Shown here one piece after another: positions 29,426-40,732 of a stretch of DNA of 64,000 bases. This stretch comes from Reticulascus tulasneorum (taxonomy: Eukaryota; Ascomycota; Sordariomycetes; Glomerellales; Reticulascaceae). The stretch covers positions 2,790,001 to 2,854,000 of the forward strand of contig LSAX01000005.1 in the NCBI GenBank assembly GCA_001557505.1. The letters run 5' to 3'. The position numbers were made by a program, and so were the translations under genes. Position 1 is the stretch's first letter, and the number at the start of each line of letters is the position of its first letter. The notes beneath the pieces are model-generated. The model was not told the origin of the DNA and did no database searches. It worked only from the letters and a program-made list of their open reading frames with translations.

Positions 29426-31079
29426 TCATGAAAGATCCCTATCAATCATGTCCAGATCGTAATCGCGCCTGTACATGTCCCAATAATCTGCATCCTCTAC
29501 CGATAGCGCTAGGTTTGGGAAGTCTCTTCCGCCTATGGGGCTGTTCATTGCCCCTGCCAAGATCGTCATGTCCCCAAGTTGTGTATTCTCCACTGTTTGT
29601 CCCGTCCCAATGATACCACAGTTTGACGTTGCTGTTGTGCTTGCAACGTCAGCGAGTATGTCGAGCCTGCGACTGTAGTCCCAGGGATAAATGTGCATTG
29701 TGTCGTTGCTGGGTGGCTCAAGATGGATCAAAGTCGGATTGATCGTCGTTGGCATCTGACCAAAGCTGGCTGGTATTGGTCCACCGCTCAAACTTCCCTG
29801 CTTTGTCTGGGAGGGGTCGCTGGCGATACCGGATTTGTTCCCTACACTCGCATTCTCGTCATACTCGGGGTGTGATTTCTGATAGTGGGAGACGATATTG
29901 CCTAGCTCAACCAGAGCTTTAGTGTCCCGGATTGTAGGAAGCCGATCATCAATCCCCAGCACTTGGTCAACTGCCAACCAAACATTCCAAACCGATTTCT
30001 CAAATTGCAACTGAGTGAACTCGGTATTTAGACTCGTGTTTATTTGACTGAGACTGTCCGCTCAATCAGCATGGAAACACAGAAGGGCAATCATTCTTAC
30101 GTGAAAAGGTTCCCACTAATCACCTTAATCAAAAATGGCACCGAGAAGGAGATTAAATCTTGTATCTCCTCTTCTTTGGGGCGACACAGAACAACTTCGT
30201 CGGCGAACTTCTCCGTGCCGGTTGTCTCATAAAGCGTGCGGTACACCCGAACTGAAGGCCCACCTATTTGCGTCAGTGGTAGTTTGAAGATGATTCCCCG
30301 TAAGTCTTACAAAGAAGAAAAAGCTCGTCGGCGCGATTCCCTAACCCCCTCTGACGCAACTTATCTGCTTGTTGGATCGTCCATAGTACTCCTGTTCGAA
30401 GGTGGGTCAAATAGTTCGATTGATTAGGTTTCTTGACTGATAAGGGTGGAATACAATCATTCATGAATTCATTCACTGTCTCCACACTGAGAGCGCGGCA
30501 CTTGACAGCGACTCGACAAAGGCAGACATGAAGATATGTAGAGAACTCCAATAGTTGTGTTGTGTGTGTGTTGTCGATTTTTTGGTGGAGTACAAACTGC
30601 CGGTAGGTGTTCAAAAGTTCTGATTCGGTGCCGCGATGCATCATTTCGGTGGTCGATGCTTTGATGGACTGTGTACACGATATGAGCTGCAGAAATGTCT
30701 TGACGACTGCTTCTGGTTCGGAAAGCCCGACATCGTTTCTTCTTTCACTCCACTCCTTCTCGGTGTCTGGCGTCAGATCCAAGAGATTGTGAATGTGGCG
30801 AGTCTTCCAATCGTCGACGTCTGACTTGGCCGTTTCGATTTGTGGGGTTTCGAACTTGAATGTCAGGGTTCCATCTGGTTGTTGAGATCTGGATCTTGGA
30901 ACTGTTAGTATCTGCTTTTCTGTTTCCAATTCGCGTACGCGTCTTTCCAACTCGACTATCCGTGATTGTAAACCTCGGATTTTCTCCTTCAAAATCGCAT
31001 TTTGTTGTTGCTCTTTCGTTAACCTTTCAAGTTGCCGAGGTGCCTGGTTGCCTCTTTTCTTTTGACCGGAGCGAACCAT
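29426..31079 (-). CDS. bZIP-like transcription regulator (3 exons)
   Basis: Exons 31079-30311, 30263-30101 and 30053-29426 join in phase through two 47-nt introns (GTAAGA donors; ATAG and ACAG acceptors), giving 519 residues. The N-terminus is basic (GQKKRGNQAPRQLER, with an N-x7-R spacing). A leucine heptad helix follows, with Leu at about 30, 37, 44 and 51, in the layout of a bZIP domain, although the basic region is weak. The central domain is helical, and exon 2 carries VRVYRTLYETTGTEKFADEV. The C-terminus is Asp/Pro/Thr-rich and could activate transcription. DNA binding is inferred. A perfect palindrome with ACGT cores lies 84 bp upstream of the ATG, consistent with autoregulation or control by another bZIP protein. 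Confidence 0.75.
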
Positions 31080-31162
31080 GATCCGCCAAAGATGAGGAAG
31101 AAGGAAACAGAAGGAACCGAGTCAATAGCATTCCGATTGTGATCAATGACGCTAACCAGATC

Positions 31163-31185
31163 GGCACGTCCTGACAGGACGTGCC
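31163..31185. promoter_or_regulatory. Perfect ACGT-core palindrome upstream of the bZIP-like gene
   Basis: GGCACGTCCT, a GAC spacer, then AGGACGTGCC: 10-bp perfect arms. Each arm contains the ACGT core recognised by bZIP proteins. It sits 84 bp upstream of the start codon at 31079. Confidence 0.55.
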
Positions 31186-31721
31186 AATTAGGCATAGCTT
31201 ATTTTAACAAGTCCCGCGCGCGGTCATCCCACGCCGGCACACTGGCAATCTCAAGCCGGATACTTATCTTGGAAGTCCGGGGTGCAAATGTTCGTATTTC
31301 CCTGACAAACCCGGCCAACCATGGATGACTTTCTTGGCAGAAGTCCTTTCCTCAATTTCTGACCATCTGCGCCACAACACACTGTAGGAAGACCCATGCG
31401 CCAACGTTTTGAGAAAAGCCAGGCGAACCTGGACTTTTACTCAAAGTGGTAGCCCTTCCGCATGGCTGTGACGGCTACAAAGCCATCACACCACTGTTGC
31501 CAAGGTTAAGCTCACCCCCTATGCTGCCGCCCCCCCTGGACTACCATCGCTATATAGAGCTGGTGTGACCCGGCGAGTCGACCTGTCGGTGTGCAAAATT
31601 CCAAAGAAACCATTAACTACGACGGCAGACAGCTCCGGCCCTTGTGTTTCCATGCAAGCCACATTGCCTTGTTTGTTTGCCTCACCAATTCCGGCTTGCA
31701 GCAAACTGCTGCGGAGGCAGT
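31186..31721. other. Intergenic region between divergent genes
   Basis: Promoter space of the bZIP-like gene and the membrane-protein gene. The frame of the latter is open upstream of 31722 without an ATG, so an additional 5' exon is possible. Confidence 0.4.
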
Positions 31722-32636
31722 ATGCATGACTTGTCCCTTGGGCAGTCTGTTTGGACAACGGTGGTTTTTGCACTGGATGCCCCGCTGACAGTTATGATAG
31801 GAAGACATCAGTTCCTGAGGATCCGCGGAACTGGCCGGCCACTTCTTCAGTGTATTTGGGTATCACGAGTAGTTATTGGAATTACTTCCGGCGCTACTCT
31901 CGTTGCTCTCATGTGGTGTTCTAGAATTTCCAACAAGCCAGATGGGCGATCAATGGCTGAGATCATGGCTAAATTTGTGCCATTCGTTAATATTTGCTTG
32001 AAAATTTTTGCAGATGTATGATTTATTCCTTGAGCTGCGCTTATTTTGAACTTGCTGATGTGTTCGAAGCAACTGGTATGGCTAGAATTCTTTGGGCCAT
32101 TCTCAAAGGGTCAGCTCCTCAGAGTAGTGCTAGCTTCAATTAGCGTGCTGTTCCTCGCTGCTGGCCAGCTCACAGTCCCATGGCCACCTTTTTCTCCTAT
32201 TGCATGGACGACCTTGGGATGTGTCCTGCATCAGTTGCTGTTGGTGGCGATATGGGGCAACATACAAAGCCAGGTTGAGACTAGCAGGCGAAAAATCTGT
32301 TACCATCATCATGGACATGTTGTTGCTTTGGCAGGGAAGCTTTTCGGCTTGGCATTTAACACACATCTCAACTCTTTGCTAGTAAGTACGTCCTGATCCG
32401 CCTACATTCAATCTGAACTAATCTCGCAGTTCCTGGACTCATTCACCTTCGTAATGACTCTGATCACCTTCATTATGACTGTATTCGTGGCGGTTCGACC
32501 ACTAGAAGAGGCACTGAAGGGCATTCTCTCTCCACCACCTGCACCATCTGGTTCAGAGGTGGCATTGGCGAGGCCGAAAATCAGCGCTTCGTCTTCACAA
32601 CGCTGGGACGCATCATTGGAGAGCGTGCTAGAATAA
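31722..32636 (+). CDS. Multipass membrane protein (3 exons)
   Basis: Exons 31722-32015, 32070-32381 and 32430-32636 join in phase 0 across introns of 54 and 48 nt (donors GTATGA and GTAAGT; acceptor CGCAG for the second), giving about 270 residues. Hydrophobic segments include VWTTVVFALDAPLTVMI, VVIGITSGATLVALMWC, LLRVVLASISVLFLAAG, LGCVLHQLLLVAIWG and FTFVMTLITFIMTVFVAV, so about five spans. The C-terminus is Pro/Ser-rich and cytosolic-looking. The start may lie further upstream because the frame stays open. The pattern resembles fungal multi-span membrane proteins of unknown role. No transporter signature was recognised. Confidence 0.6.
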
Positions 32637-33509
32637 AGCTGAGTAACAACCACCGGCAAGGATTCGCATGTTTTCGATGCATATGCCATGGGCATGGCAG
32701 GTACTACCGAAAGGTAGTAGGGATTTCCGCTGGAGGCTGGCCTTCATGTGGCAGCAGGGGGCGTGTGCGGCCTGGCGAACCAGGCCGCATGAGATGCACC
32801 ACCCGACCGCTTCTCGCATAATGGTTCGGTGTGTTTACATGCATATAATATAACTGGGCAGATATGGCTTTTGACAAGGATTTCGCAACGAGGCTGCTGT
32901 ATCACGGTAAACATAAAAACACACAAGAGGACACCCGTCGGTTCACTTCCTGTAATCTCTTTCTTCATTCGTACCTACTTCGTTTTCACAAGATGACCAA
33001 ATGTGAGTATCACCCCGGGATTATCCTCAGTGGTCCTGATGTCCAGTTTGACCGGGTGGACGAACCGAACCAACCGATAGTCGTAATGGGTAACCCGAAA
33101 CGAACGGTTCTATACCCCAAGAAGCTGTCTCAGATCCGGAGAGTCTTGAAGTCTTGGCGTAGAATGGCCAGAATAGACCCGAACATATCAATAGCATTTC
33201 AGATTGCTCTTACACAGATCAACTCTTCAGGTCATCGACTCCCCATAAGGCGAATGCCGCTGCTTTTCCTTCCACACTGGCGGTCTCGATCTCGCGCTAT
33301 AATTCATTCGCATCCCGCCCAGCTCGGCGCCATTCTCCTTATACTTTCTTACAGTCTTGTCCGTCTGTTTGAAATCACTCTCCCCCGGCCACGACTGCTG
33401 ATTGTAAGAATCATCGACGATTCTTTCAGGAAGACAACACCTTGTAGCCGTCCGCACACAACTGTGGCCATTCACGAAAACACTATCTATAATAGAAGTT
33501 GGACTCAGC
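32637..33509. other. Region with an unsupported open frame
   Basis: The plus-strand frame that starts at 32864 runs to 33688 and overlaps the following gene in another frame. Its composition changes along its length and it is probably 5' leader of the gene at 33510. Confidence 0.4.
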
Positions 33510-34163
33510 ATGGAACCTATACCCGCAGCCCAGCAGCAGCTCAATCCCTTTTCTCGGAACTGTTGTCCTCGAGATTCCCCAGGCCCTCCGAATCATTTTT
33601 TCTCCAAGACGACGAGGAGACGTCCCGTACAAGATGCAGAAACCAAGACTGTGGCAGCTTTGAAGCATGCTGTTGCAGAAGTGCCTGAAGGTTTGAGGAA
33701 GCTCAAGGTGCTGGGTGAGCGACCAATGGTTGCTGTGGGAGGAATTACCTACGATGGCGACGCCCAAGACACCCTACACGGCCTATTCAAACTCATTTCG
33801 AACCTCGGAAGCTCCATTCGAAAAGAAAATGCGACTACAAGAATAGCATACATCGTGAGAGGGATAGAGTTGGAGGTAGTAGCTGAGGAGTCGGTGGACG
33901 GCGATGATGATGGAGGGAGCAAACTCGTACCATTACCCCAGGGAACATTCATGAGTCGCATGGTCACACCGCCAACAAGGTACAAGGAGCTCTCCAGCTG
34001 CATCGAACAAGTGGAAAATGCGTTGGAAATCACGGCTTGGGATTGCTTGCGGATTGGACGATTGAATAGTAGCGCTGATGCTCTTGCGAAAAGACTGCGG
34101 AAGATGGAGGAACTGGTGATAGGGGAATTGGACAATATGGAACGACTGCGAGTAGATGCTTGA
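33510..34163 (+). CDS. Unknown 217-aa helical protein
   Basis: A single-exon frame of 217 residues. The N-terminus is Pro/Gln/Arg-rich. The body is helical (VAALKHAVAEVPEGLRKLKV, then a DTLHGLFKLISNLGSSIRK segment) and the C-terminal 90 residues form an apparent coiled coil (SSCIEQVENALEITAWDCLR and SADALAKRLRKMEELVIGEL). An acidic loop (VDGDDDGGSK) separates the halves. It has no signal peptide, membrane span or recognised family. Confidence 0.65.
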   Translation: MEPIPAAQQQLNPFSRNCCPRDSPGPPNHFFSKTTRRRPVQDAETKTVAALKHAVAEVPEGLRKLKVLGERPMVAVGGITYDGDAQDTLHGLFKLISNLGSSIRKENATTRIAYIVRGIELEVVAEESVDGDDDGGSKLVPLPQGTFMSRMVTPPTRYKELSSCIEQVENALEITAWDCLRIGRLNSSADALAKRLRKMEELVIGELDNMERLRVDA

Positions 34164-34618
34164 CGCTGAGCATCGGCAGTCATCTGGTCATAGCTGAAAG
34201 AAATAAGTCTGATGTATGTATACAACTCGTTTCGTTATCCTTTCCCAGGCTTGGGTTGGCGTGCTTAGCGTGGCTTTGATTAGACACAAGCTGATTTAGA
34301 TGTGGATTGGGTTTAGGTTTGAACCTGCGTCGTGCTGCCCGAGCTAGCTATAATTGGCGTGCTTCTGTGCTCTACTTTTTTCGTAATCTGCAAAACTTCT
34401 TCCTCTCTCTCCCTCTTTACATTTCTGCTCTCCCACGAATACCATTTGTCTCCATCCGAGCCTTCCAGCCAAACAACATGGGGACCTACATACCTACCAG
34501 CAGACCTACCTACAAACGTACATATAGACAGCTCGAGTTCCGATGTGGCGCTATTTACCGCTTATTCGCAGATAAGCTTACCCATCTGACTGTGCCAGTT
34601 ATCACCAGTTTTGTTTTC
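34164..34618. other. Leader/promoter region of the zinc-protein gene
   Basis: Open in several frames but without an in-frame ATG for the downstream protein before 34619. Contains pyrimidine-rich tracts (CTTCCTCTCTCTCCCTC) typical of fungal promoters. Confidence 0.4.
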
Positions 34619-35171
34619 ATGGACGAGATATGTGCAGCATGTGCCGGAGCAGCATATACCAGAGCAGCACGTGCCAGAGCAGCATGTACCGAAGCAGCAT
34701 GCACCGGAACAGCATGTACCGGAGCAGCATGTACCCAAGCTGTTCAGGATGGCAGACGTGTCTTGGAAGATCTCATCAAATCCCAGAGGGAACGCCTTCG
34801 TCTTACACGTCGAGGTAAAGTAAGTTTTCTATCGAGTAGAGAACTATGGTCAGTTTACTAAAGATCAACAGCATGATTTGCCAAAGCTTGTCTGTTGCAA
34901 ATGCAAGGACTTTCGCACTTTTGCAGGAATCAATCTCGATCGGCGTCGTCCCATGTACTGCGAAACTTGTAGTCACAGTCGTTGTGAGGATTGCCCTTTC
35001 CCCAACACTGGTTGGACGAGTTCACAATCGACAGCTGGATCAGCGATCCCGTCCGAGCAAGGATGGGGTATATTTGGGGACCATCCTCCTGGCACTATAA
35101 ACTATCGGAGGAGTTTTGTTGCTAAAGCACATATAGGTGTGATATATACTCAAGTCCAAGAGTTCATTTGA
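34619..35171 (+). CDS. Small Cys-rich zinc-binding protein (2 exons)
   Basis: Exons 34619-34819 and 34872-35171 join in phase 0 across a 52-nt intron (GTAAGT to CAACAG), giving 166 residues. The N-terminal third is an Ala/Cys/Thr-rich repeat (AACTEAACTGTACTGAACT), encoded by a 15-bp DNA repeat. The core is C-C-K-C, then about 17 residues to Y-C-E-T-C-S-H-S-R-C-E-D-C, a Cys/His arrangement able to bind one or two zinc ions. Similar small zinc-ribbon-like proteins are, to my knowledge, widespread orphans in sordariomycetes. The first exon is also open in two other frames because of the repeat, but only this frame splices in phase to the cysteine domain. Confidence 0.65.
34630..34745 (+). repeat. 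15-bp tandem repeat inside the zinc-protein gene
   Basis: Unit close to CATGTACCGGAGCAG, about seven copies. It keeps all three plus frames open (VPEQH in one, CRSSM in another). Confidence 0.85.
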
Positions 35172-35694
35172 GAGTCCCTAGATCATAGGCTTACGTAGGG
35201 CAAGTACAAATCACACTTCATTTCGAGAGGCACAACGCCACTTCAGCTCTCAGGGTCCCAACCAGCTGATACCGAGGATCAACGTGTGTTTTCAGCGATA
35301 TAACGCTCTAGTCTTCATGTCCGATACAAGCTAGTTTGCCTCTGTCAAAACGAAGCAGGATAAGAGACAATAGATTGTTTCCGATGAACCATGGAGGCGT
35401 GTAGCTGCGCAGGCTGTTTTGATTCATGACATGGATTAAAAGCCATTCTAGTCCATTTTTAGTAGTCGGCTAGGGTTGATCGATCAAAGAGCACTAGTCT
35501 ACTCCGTACGTACGGCTGATACGCCAAGGCCCGGCATGCCCGGATGATTGGCCGGGCCCCCAGGGGGTATCGACGATCTCGCAGGATTCTCATGCAAAGC
35601 TATAAAAGACAGGGCAACCGGCTGCCTTCTCAAGGCTGCACGTTAAGCTGGATGCTATCAACTCTTAACCGGTCTGCACGAAATCTTGCCCCTG
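35172..35694. other. Intergenic region before the methyltransferase gene
   Basis: No supported gene. The region just before 35695 contains CTATAAAAG (about 35600), a likely TATA box for the next gene. Confidence 0.45.
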
Positions 35695-37942
35695 ATGTTC
35701 CTCTCACATGCCTGCGGTCGCTGTAATCTAGGAGAGACCCGAGGCTGTAAAACTACCGAGGTATGTCTTTTTTTGGAGTGCTTGGATGAAATACTTACAT
35801 GGTCTTTTAAGGTCGAAAGCAAAGAAGCGGTACCCAGTCTTCAGGATGTGTTCTTTGCAAAAGTGTCTCCTGCGTTTGACCATATCACTCACCTAGCCCC
35901 GCCAGATTCCAGCCTTGAAGATGAGAACTTCTCGACATCATACGACAATGACAACGAACTGATGCCTACCCAAGGGGTCTCAGAACTAGAGTAGGACGCT
36001 CTGAAGCTATTTGACGAACCGAACTGAGCTTCTGGGCAGGTCTGACAAAACATCTCTCGCAACTGACACTTCTCACTACGACGAACTATACGGGAGAAGC
36101 TTTCCAAATCCGAAGTATGGGTGGAGCTGGTAAGGCACCTCTAATGTCAGCTTGCAGCTTGCTAAACTTTCATGAGGCATGCAGTAGATCACTCAGGGCA
36201 GGTAACGAGCGATCGCGAGTGAGTTGTGCTGATTCAGGACGAGACATAATCTGACTTTGCAGCTATCATTTCCATGTATATCGTACAGGCAGTCTCTACA
36301 CTGCACCAATCGACGAGCCGACCCGTGTACTTGACTTGAAGACTGGAACAGGCATATGGGCAGAGTATGTCACCAAGACGACGTGCAACGTACTTACCTG
36401 ACTTACTGAGTTTAGTAATTTTGCGGCTGCTTATCCCTCGGCGGACGTTGTCGGAGTTGACTGCGCGGCTATCCAATGGGGGTCGCAACCGAACTGCGAA
36501 TTCGAATTCGACAACATAAATATCGAATGGAACAGAGCACCTGGGTCTCATGACCTGATCTACGGCCGCGGACTGCTCGGAAACGTGGACAACTGGGACA
36601 GGCTACTTACAAACGCGTCTACAACCTTGGACATCGGAGGGTTCCTGGAACTCCATGACATGCAGTTCAGATACACTGCTGGTAGCGCAGCACTTGACCC
36701 TTGCAATGTCTGGTCTCTAGTAGCACAAGAGGTGAAAGAATTAGGCCTCTACACAGGCCGGTTGTTTGACATGGCTCCCGGCAGCTACACGGCTATCATG
36801 AAGAGAGCCGGGTTCGTAGATGTACACGAGGCTTGGCAGTCAATCCCGGTAAAAGATTGTCTCGATCTCATCTTGGACAAGATCGAATGTTTGCTCCTCA
36901 AGAAGTGGTCGTTTGAGATGGTGCCTCATCAACGGGTTGCGAGACTTATTTATGAACTTCGAAAAGACCTCACGCTGGAAGCGAATGGTGTCTACACTGA
37001 ATTGTACGTTCTGTCATTGTGTCAAGGCACCTGCTAATGTGGTAATAGTGTGACTGCCTGGGGGAAAAAGCCCCCCGTCGCACAACTAGTCGATGGAGAG
37101 TCACGAGTGCCTGGCAAGCTGCAAGAAAAGGTGGAAGCCAGGTTGTGTTTCCTTGCCCGGGCTGCCAGAGAGATTGCAAAGAGCAGAGCTCAAGCATCGC
37201 ATTACCGATACATCACCGCAGAGAATGACGAAATGCGGATCTCTATTGAGTGGACAGTGCTAACTACAGACATCCAAGTTAGTGTCGTCTCTCTTCTGAC
37301 TCTTTTGATCCTGTTAACTAGCCCTAGAAATCTCCTCGTTCCGTTCGAGTCGACTTCTTCTCCTGGCTCCACTTCCTCTTCCTAAATCAGGCTATCACCT
37401 ACGATGACGATCTTGCGAACGAAATCCTAGGCAAAGACGAGGAAGCCTTGCTTCAGCCTTTTCAAGACCTGACAAAACCATTTGATCTCGTCAATGCGAG
37501 AGAGGAGTATCATCGACTTGCACTATTCCGCAAATTGTTTGTGCGTTGTGGGGGCATCGACGATCGTTTGCAGCACCGTTTCAATGCACTGGCCGATACT
37601 AGCGATAATCTCAGGTTGCTGCTTACCGGGCTTGATTCTGAAGAGTTGCAATATGGTGAGCGTCTCTCTGGAAATCCCGATGGGAACTACATGGACAATA
37701 TTTGCGTGGCAATATCTCGATCCAGAGTAAGGGTTGGGGAGGCATTGAGACCTAGCGATGTCGAACGAATGGCGCGGATACTGTTCGACCTCGTGGGCAG
37801 TGAAATGGAACGGGACAGTCACAGCGACGTGGAGGAAAATGGTGGCGCGAGGGACGATGACATGGCGGGGGATAGCGACTGGAGGAGGTCAGGCACGGTG
37901 ACTGGGGTTCTCATGCAAAAATCTGCGAACACCGCCTTGTAG
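35695..37942 (+). CDS. LaeA-like SAM methyltransferase running into an extra helical domain
   Basis: Seven exons join in phase: 35695-35760, 35812-35990, 36040-36129, 36263-36364, 36416-37003, 37049-37277 and 37328-37942, giving 622 residues. The N-terminus is acidic. The DELYGRSFPNPKYGW segment matches the ENGRRYHxYK region of LaeA-like proteins. Then come LYTAPID, motif I as VLDLKTGTGIWAD (family usually D-x-G-T-G-T-G), YPSADVVGVD, the FEFDNINIEW acidic strand and GGFLELHDMQF. The usual LPNDE...LDLQHH segment is missing: intron 3 (133 nt) holds a remnant that reads NLTLQ in another frame. After the normal methyltransferase end (VTAWGKKPP) the frame continues for about 280 residues into a helical, acidic-ended domain not found in LaeA. 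This may be a fusion or two overlapping models. Confidence 0.6.
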
Positions 37943-39020
37943 ATGAATAAGCCTTTAGATATGTATTTGGATTATGAAGAGCGTGTAAGCTGAAATGGCA
38001 TGCTGTGAGAGTCGTCATCCACGATAAAAGGCGAGTATCCTGCACGATAGAGGATGCCGACCCCTCTTGAAGGGCTGTGTTGGTTGAGCTTTATTCGGGC
38101 GTTGCGCTCTGTAGGCGGGTACAGCGGGCGACACAGGAGCGTTGGTCTCTTCCGTGGCGCTAAGTTACAGGGAGGCGAGCGCATCCAGTCACATTGCTGG
38201 CACTCCTTTATTTCTTGCCTATTTACTTCTGGACCCCATTTCAGACGTTGCATTTGCAGAACTCCAGAAACTCACCCTCATACATTCCGAAGCCACCATC
38301 TACCATCGTAAAAGATGCCCAGAGACACACTCAATTCTTGGGCTGACACGTTTTGAAACCCCTGTTCCCCACTTCCGCGCGGAAGGCTCCCCAGGCAATA
38401 CCATATCACCCAGAAAGGAAATTATATCCAAACCTCCTAAGTTCTTCGATCCCTCGGCCGAGCGCTCAAAGCTCTCGAAGCACTTAATCCACCTGCCCAA
38501 GCACTTTACCAAGATTTACAAGCTTTCCAAGGATCAACGTTAACTGTCCAGGCACTTTATCAATCTCTCCAGAGACTCCAAAGCCTTTATTTGGGAGTGC
38601 AAGAACTTCATCAAGACCTCCGAAGTCTCCAAAGTCTCCCAACTCTTAATGATCTCCTAGTAGCTAGTTTAACCTCTCAACGATCTCCTAGTAGACAGCT
38701 CAGCCCTCTATACTCTCGACCAAATTCCGCAGCTCTCGGCAGGTTCTCAGCAGACAGCTCTCCATACTCTCGACCCAAGCTTGCATCCGCAAGACGAGTT
38801 GTCTTGGGTAACATCCACCAATGCCAATCATCCCGCCCTTCTACCGCCAGTCCTATTTAAACAGGCCCCTAATAAGCTTGTGATGAAAGCTTGGGGTTAT
38901 TAATTCAAGTTGGAAACAATTTCTTTTACAGATATATGTAAGGAAATAGCTTCATTGTTCACTAATCTCCATTTCATGAACAGTGAGACTTACGGCTTGT
39001 GCAGATTCGCAACATCAACA
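37943..39020. other. Region with a Leu/Gln-rich repetitive frame
   Basis: From 38441 to 38860 one frame is open without an ATG and reads as a heptad-like repeat (ALYQDLQAFQ, ALYQSLQRLQSL, ELHQDLRSLQSL) followed by a Ser/Pro/Arg tail. It could be the 3' exon of a coiled-coil protein or a gene relic. A second frame (38142-38543) overlaps it. Neither is firm. Confidence 0.35.
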
Positions 39021-39644
39021 ATGTCCCGCAGGAAAACCCAGGTCGTGAATGGCTTCGAGCCAGGAACCTTACATGGCATTCCTCTCTGGTCCTGGAAACA
39101 ACGTGTCGAAAGGGGGCTGATTAACACACTCCCGACGCATCAATTATGTCGCCTCATTCTCACCGGCAATTCGAACAAACCTTTCCAAGTCGTAAGTCGT
39201 TCACAGCTGTCCGCAGAAAAGCAAGGTGAATTGTATGAGGCAGTCATACTGTGCAGGCCGTCAGGAGTAGAGGCTGCGACCTTGACGACGCCAATCGCTT
39301 TCACAACCTGGAGAGAAAATCTGCGGCAATTGAACGTTTCCTGGTATCATTGGCCCGAAAAGTACGCTCAAGTACAAATTAAGCATAACGGTACTGGGTT
39401 TCCCCTTATAGCCGACTATGTTGAATTGAAGGCATCTTGGAAGGGTAGTCAAGAAAATGCTGGGTTGAGGGGAACAGATGGGGTTGACAAGATGGGAACA
39501 GATACGAAGGATATAAGGTTGAATCTCAGTCGGCGGCCTGCGAAGAATACAGATCTTGTTCTCCAAGTTATATTCCAACAACAAGTTTTGTATCGATCTA
39601 TCCTGCATTCCAACGGAGCGGTTGACGTTTCGCCAACGAAGTGA
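39021..39644 (+). CDS. Unknown 207-aa protein
   Basis: The frame is open from 38910. The Met at 39021 is chosen because the preceding 37 residues read like leader sequence. The protein has regions that look like beta strands and loops: GFEPGTLHGIPLWSWKQRVE, KPFQVVSRSQLS, AFTTWRENLRQLNVSWYHWP and AQVQIKHNGTGFPLIADYVE. It is rich in Trp and has no cysteine motif, signal peptide or membrane span. No family recognised. The C-terminus (LVLQVIFQQQVLYRSILHS) could form a final strand-helix unit. Confidence 0.6.
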   Translation: MSRRKTQVVNGFEPGTLHGIPLWSWKQRVERGLINTLPTHQLCRLILTGNSNKPFQVVSRSQLSAEKQGELYEAVILCRPSGVEAATLTTPIAFTTWRENLRQLNVSWYHWPEKYAQVQIKHNGTGFPLIADYVELKASWKGSQENAGLRGTDGVDKMGTDTKDIRLNLSRRPAKNTDLVLQVIFQQQVLYRSILHSNGAVDVSPTK

Positions 39645-40732
39645 CTTATCGACCGGTAGTCAAAGACTTCGAGATTCATACTACTTTCCCCCGGTTCTCA
39701 ACGAATGACCAGGTTTACATAAGTTTGCGGCTTTAGTTGTTGATAATAGCAGCAGGACTTGGGCTGCTATGGGTGGAATAAGTGGTGCACAGGAATCAGA
39801 CACAGCAGGGAGGATGGAGGTTGGCTGGAACTGAATTGAGCTATCGTTCGGGCAACTTGCGTTGCAAGGCGATTATGATTTTAGCTGCAAGATAAGCTTT
39901 GAATGCTTGCATGATTCTAATTCTCACATCATGTTATACTCTATAGTTGAACTCTTTTCACAGATTCAACCTTTGGCATTGCGAAGAATCGGTGTCTGCA
40001 GCCTACAAATCCGCTCTTTTCCTGCACGGCTCCTACAGTTCTTGACGAGCAGCAGGGAAGTGTGACATAGCGGTTCGACGCCTATAGAGGTCCAAATATT
40101 GGGGGAAATAGGCAGGCTGTGTGTGATGTTTCCTCTCTCATGTGGCTGCTGATGTGTAAGACGCCATCTTCGCACGCATTTTCAGCACGCCATCCCTTGG
40201 AGCTACGTGACCAGCTTAACAATTGGACTTTAATCTGGTAGCCGTCCCCAGTCTTCCTCAGTAGACACGCGGTCTGTCTAGGCCGTGCCTGCCAGCCTTA
40301 GATCCCTCATCTCTGCCCCTACACTGGCTGAGCGAAGTACTGTACGCCAAGCACTGCATCCATCCCTGGCAGGGTATGAATAGGGCAAAAGGGGAGTTGA
40401 TGCAACGCCGCCTGTCCTAGACGGCGCAAGGAAGAAGAGACAAGTTCTGGAATATAAGTAGCAAGCCTGCCCTTAGTTCCTCGGCTATCCTTCCTCGTCT
40501 CTCTTTCAGACTCAGATACCTCACTTCAGCTGCGAACTACCACAAGGTATCTACCTAGTCCCCCTGCCCTTTCCCTATATGCATAATTATTCGTACTAGT
40601 CTCCGTGGTAGCCACTAACCTATACGTGCTCCTGCTAACCGAAATGCGTTTCGTTTTAACTAGATAGGGCGCCGAACTTTCTTCGCTATATCGACACAAG
40701 TCATCACTTGCCCAACAAACCTACTCTAAACA
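39645..40732. other. Intergenic region with promoter of the next gene
   Basis: No supported gene. Between about 40430 and 40730 there is a CT-rich stretch (CCTCGTCTCTCTTTCAGACTC) and AT-rich sequence typical of a promoter and leader for the gene at 40733. Confidence 0.45.

Noticed and set aside
31591..31808. Overlapping short frames before the membrane-protein gene
   Set aside because: They conflict with each other and no donor links either to the exons that clearly encode membrane spans.
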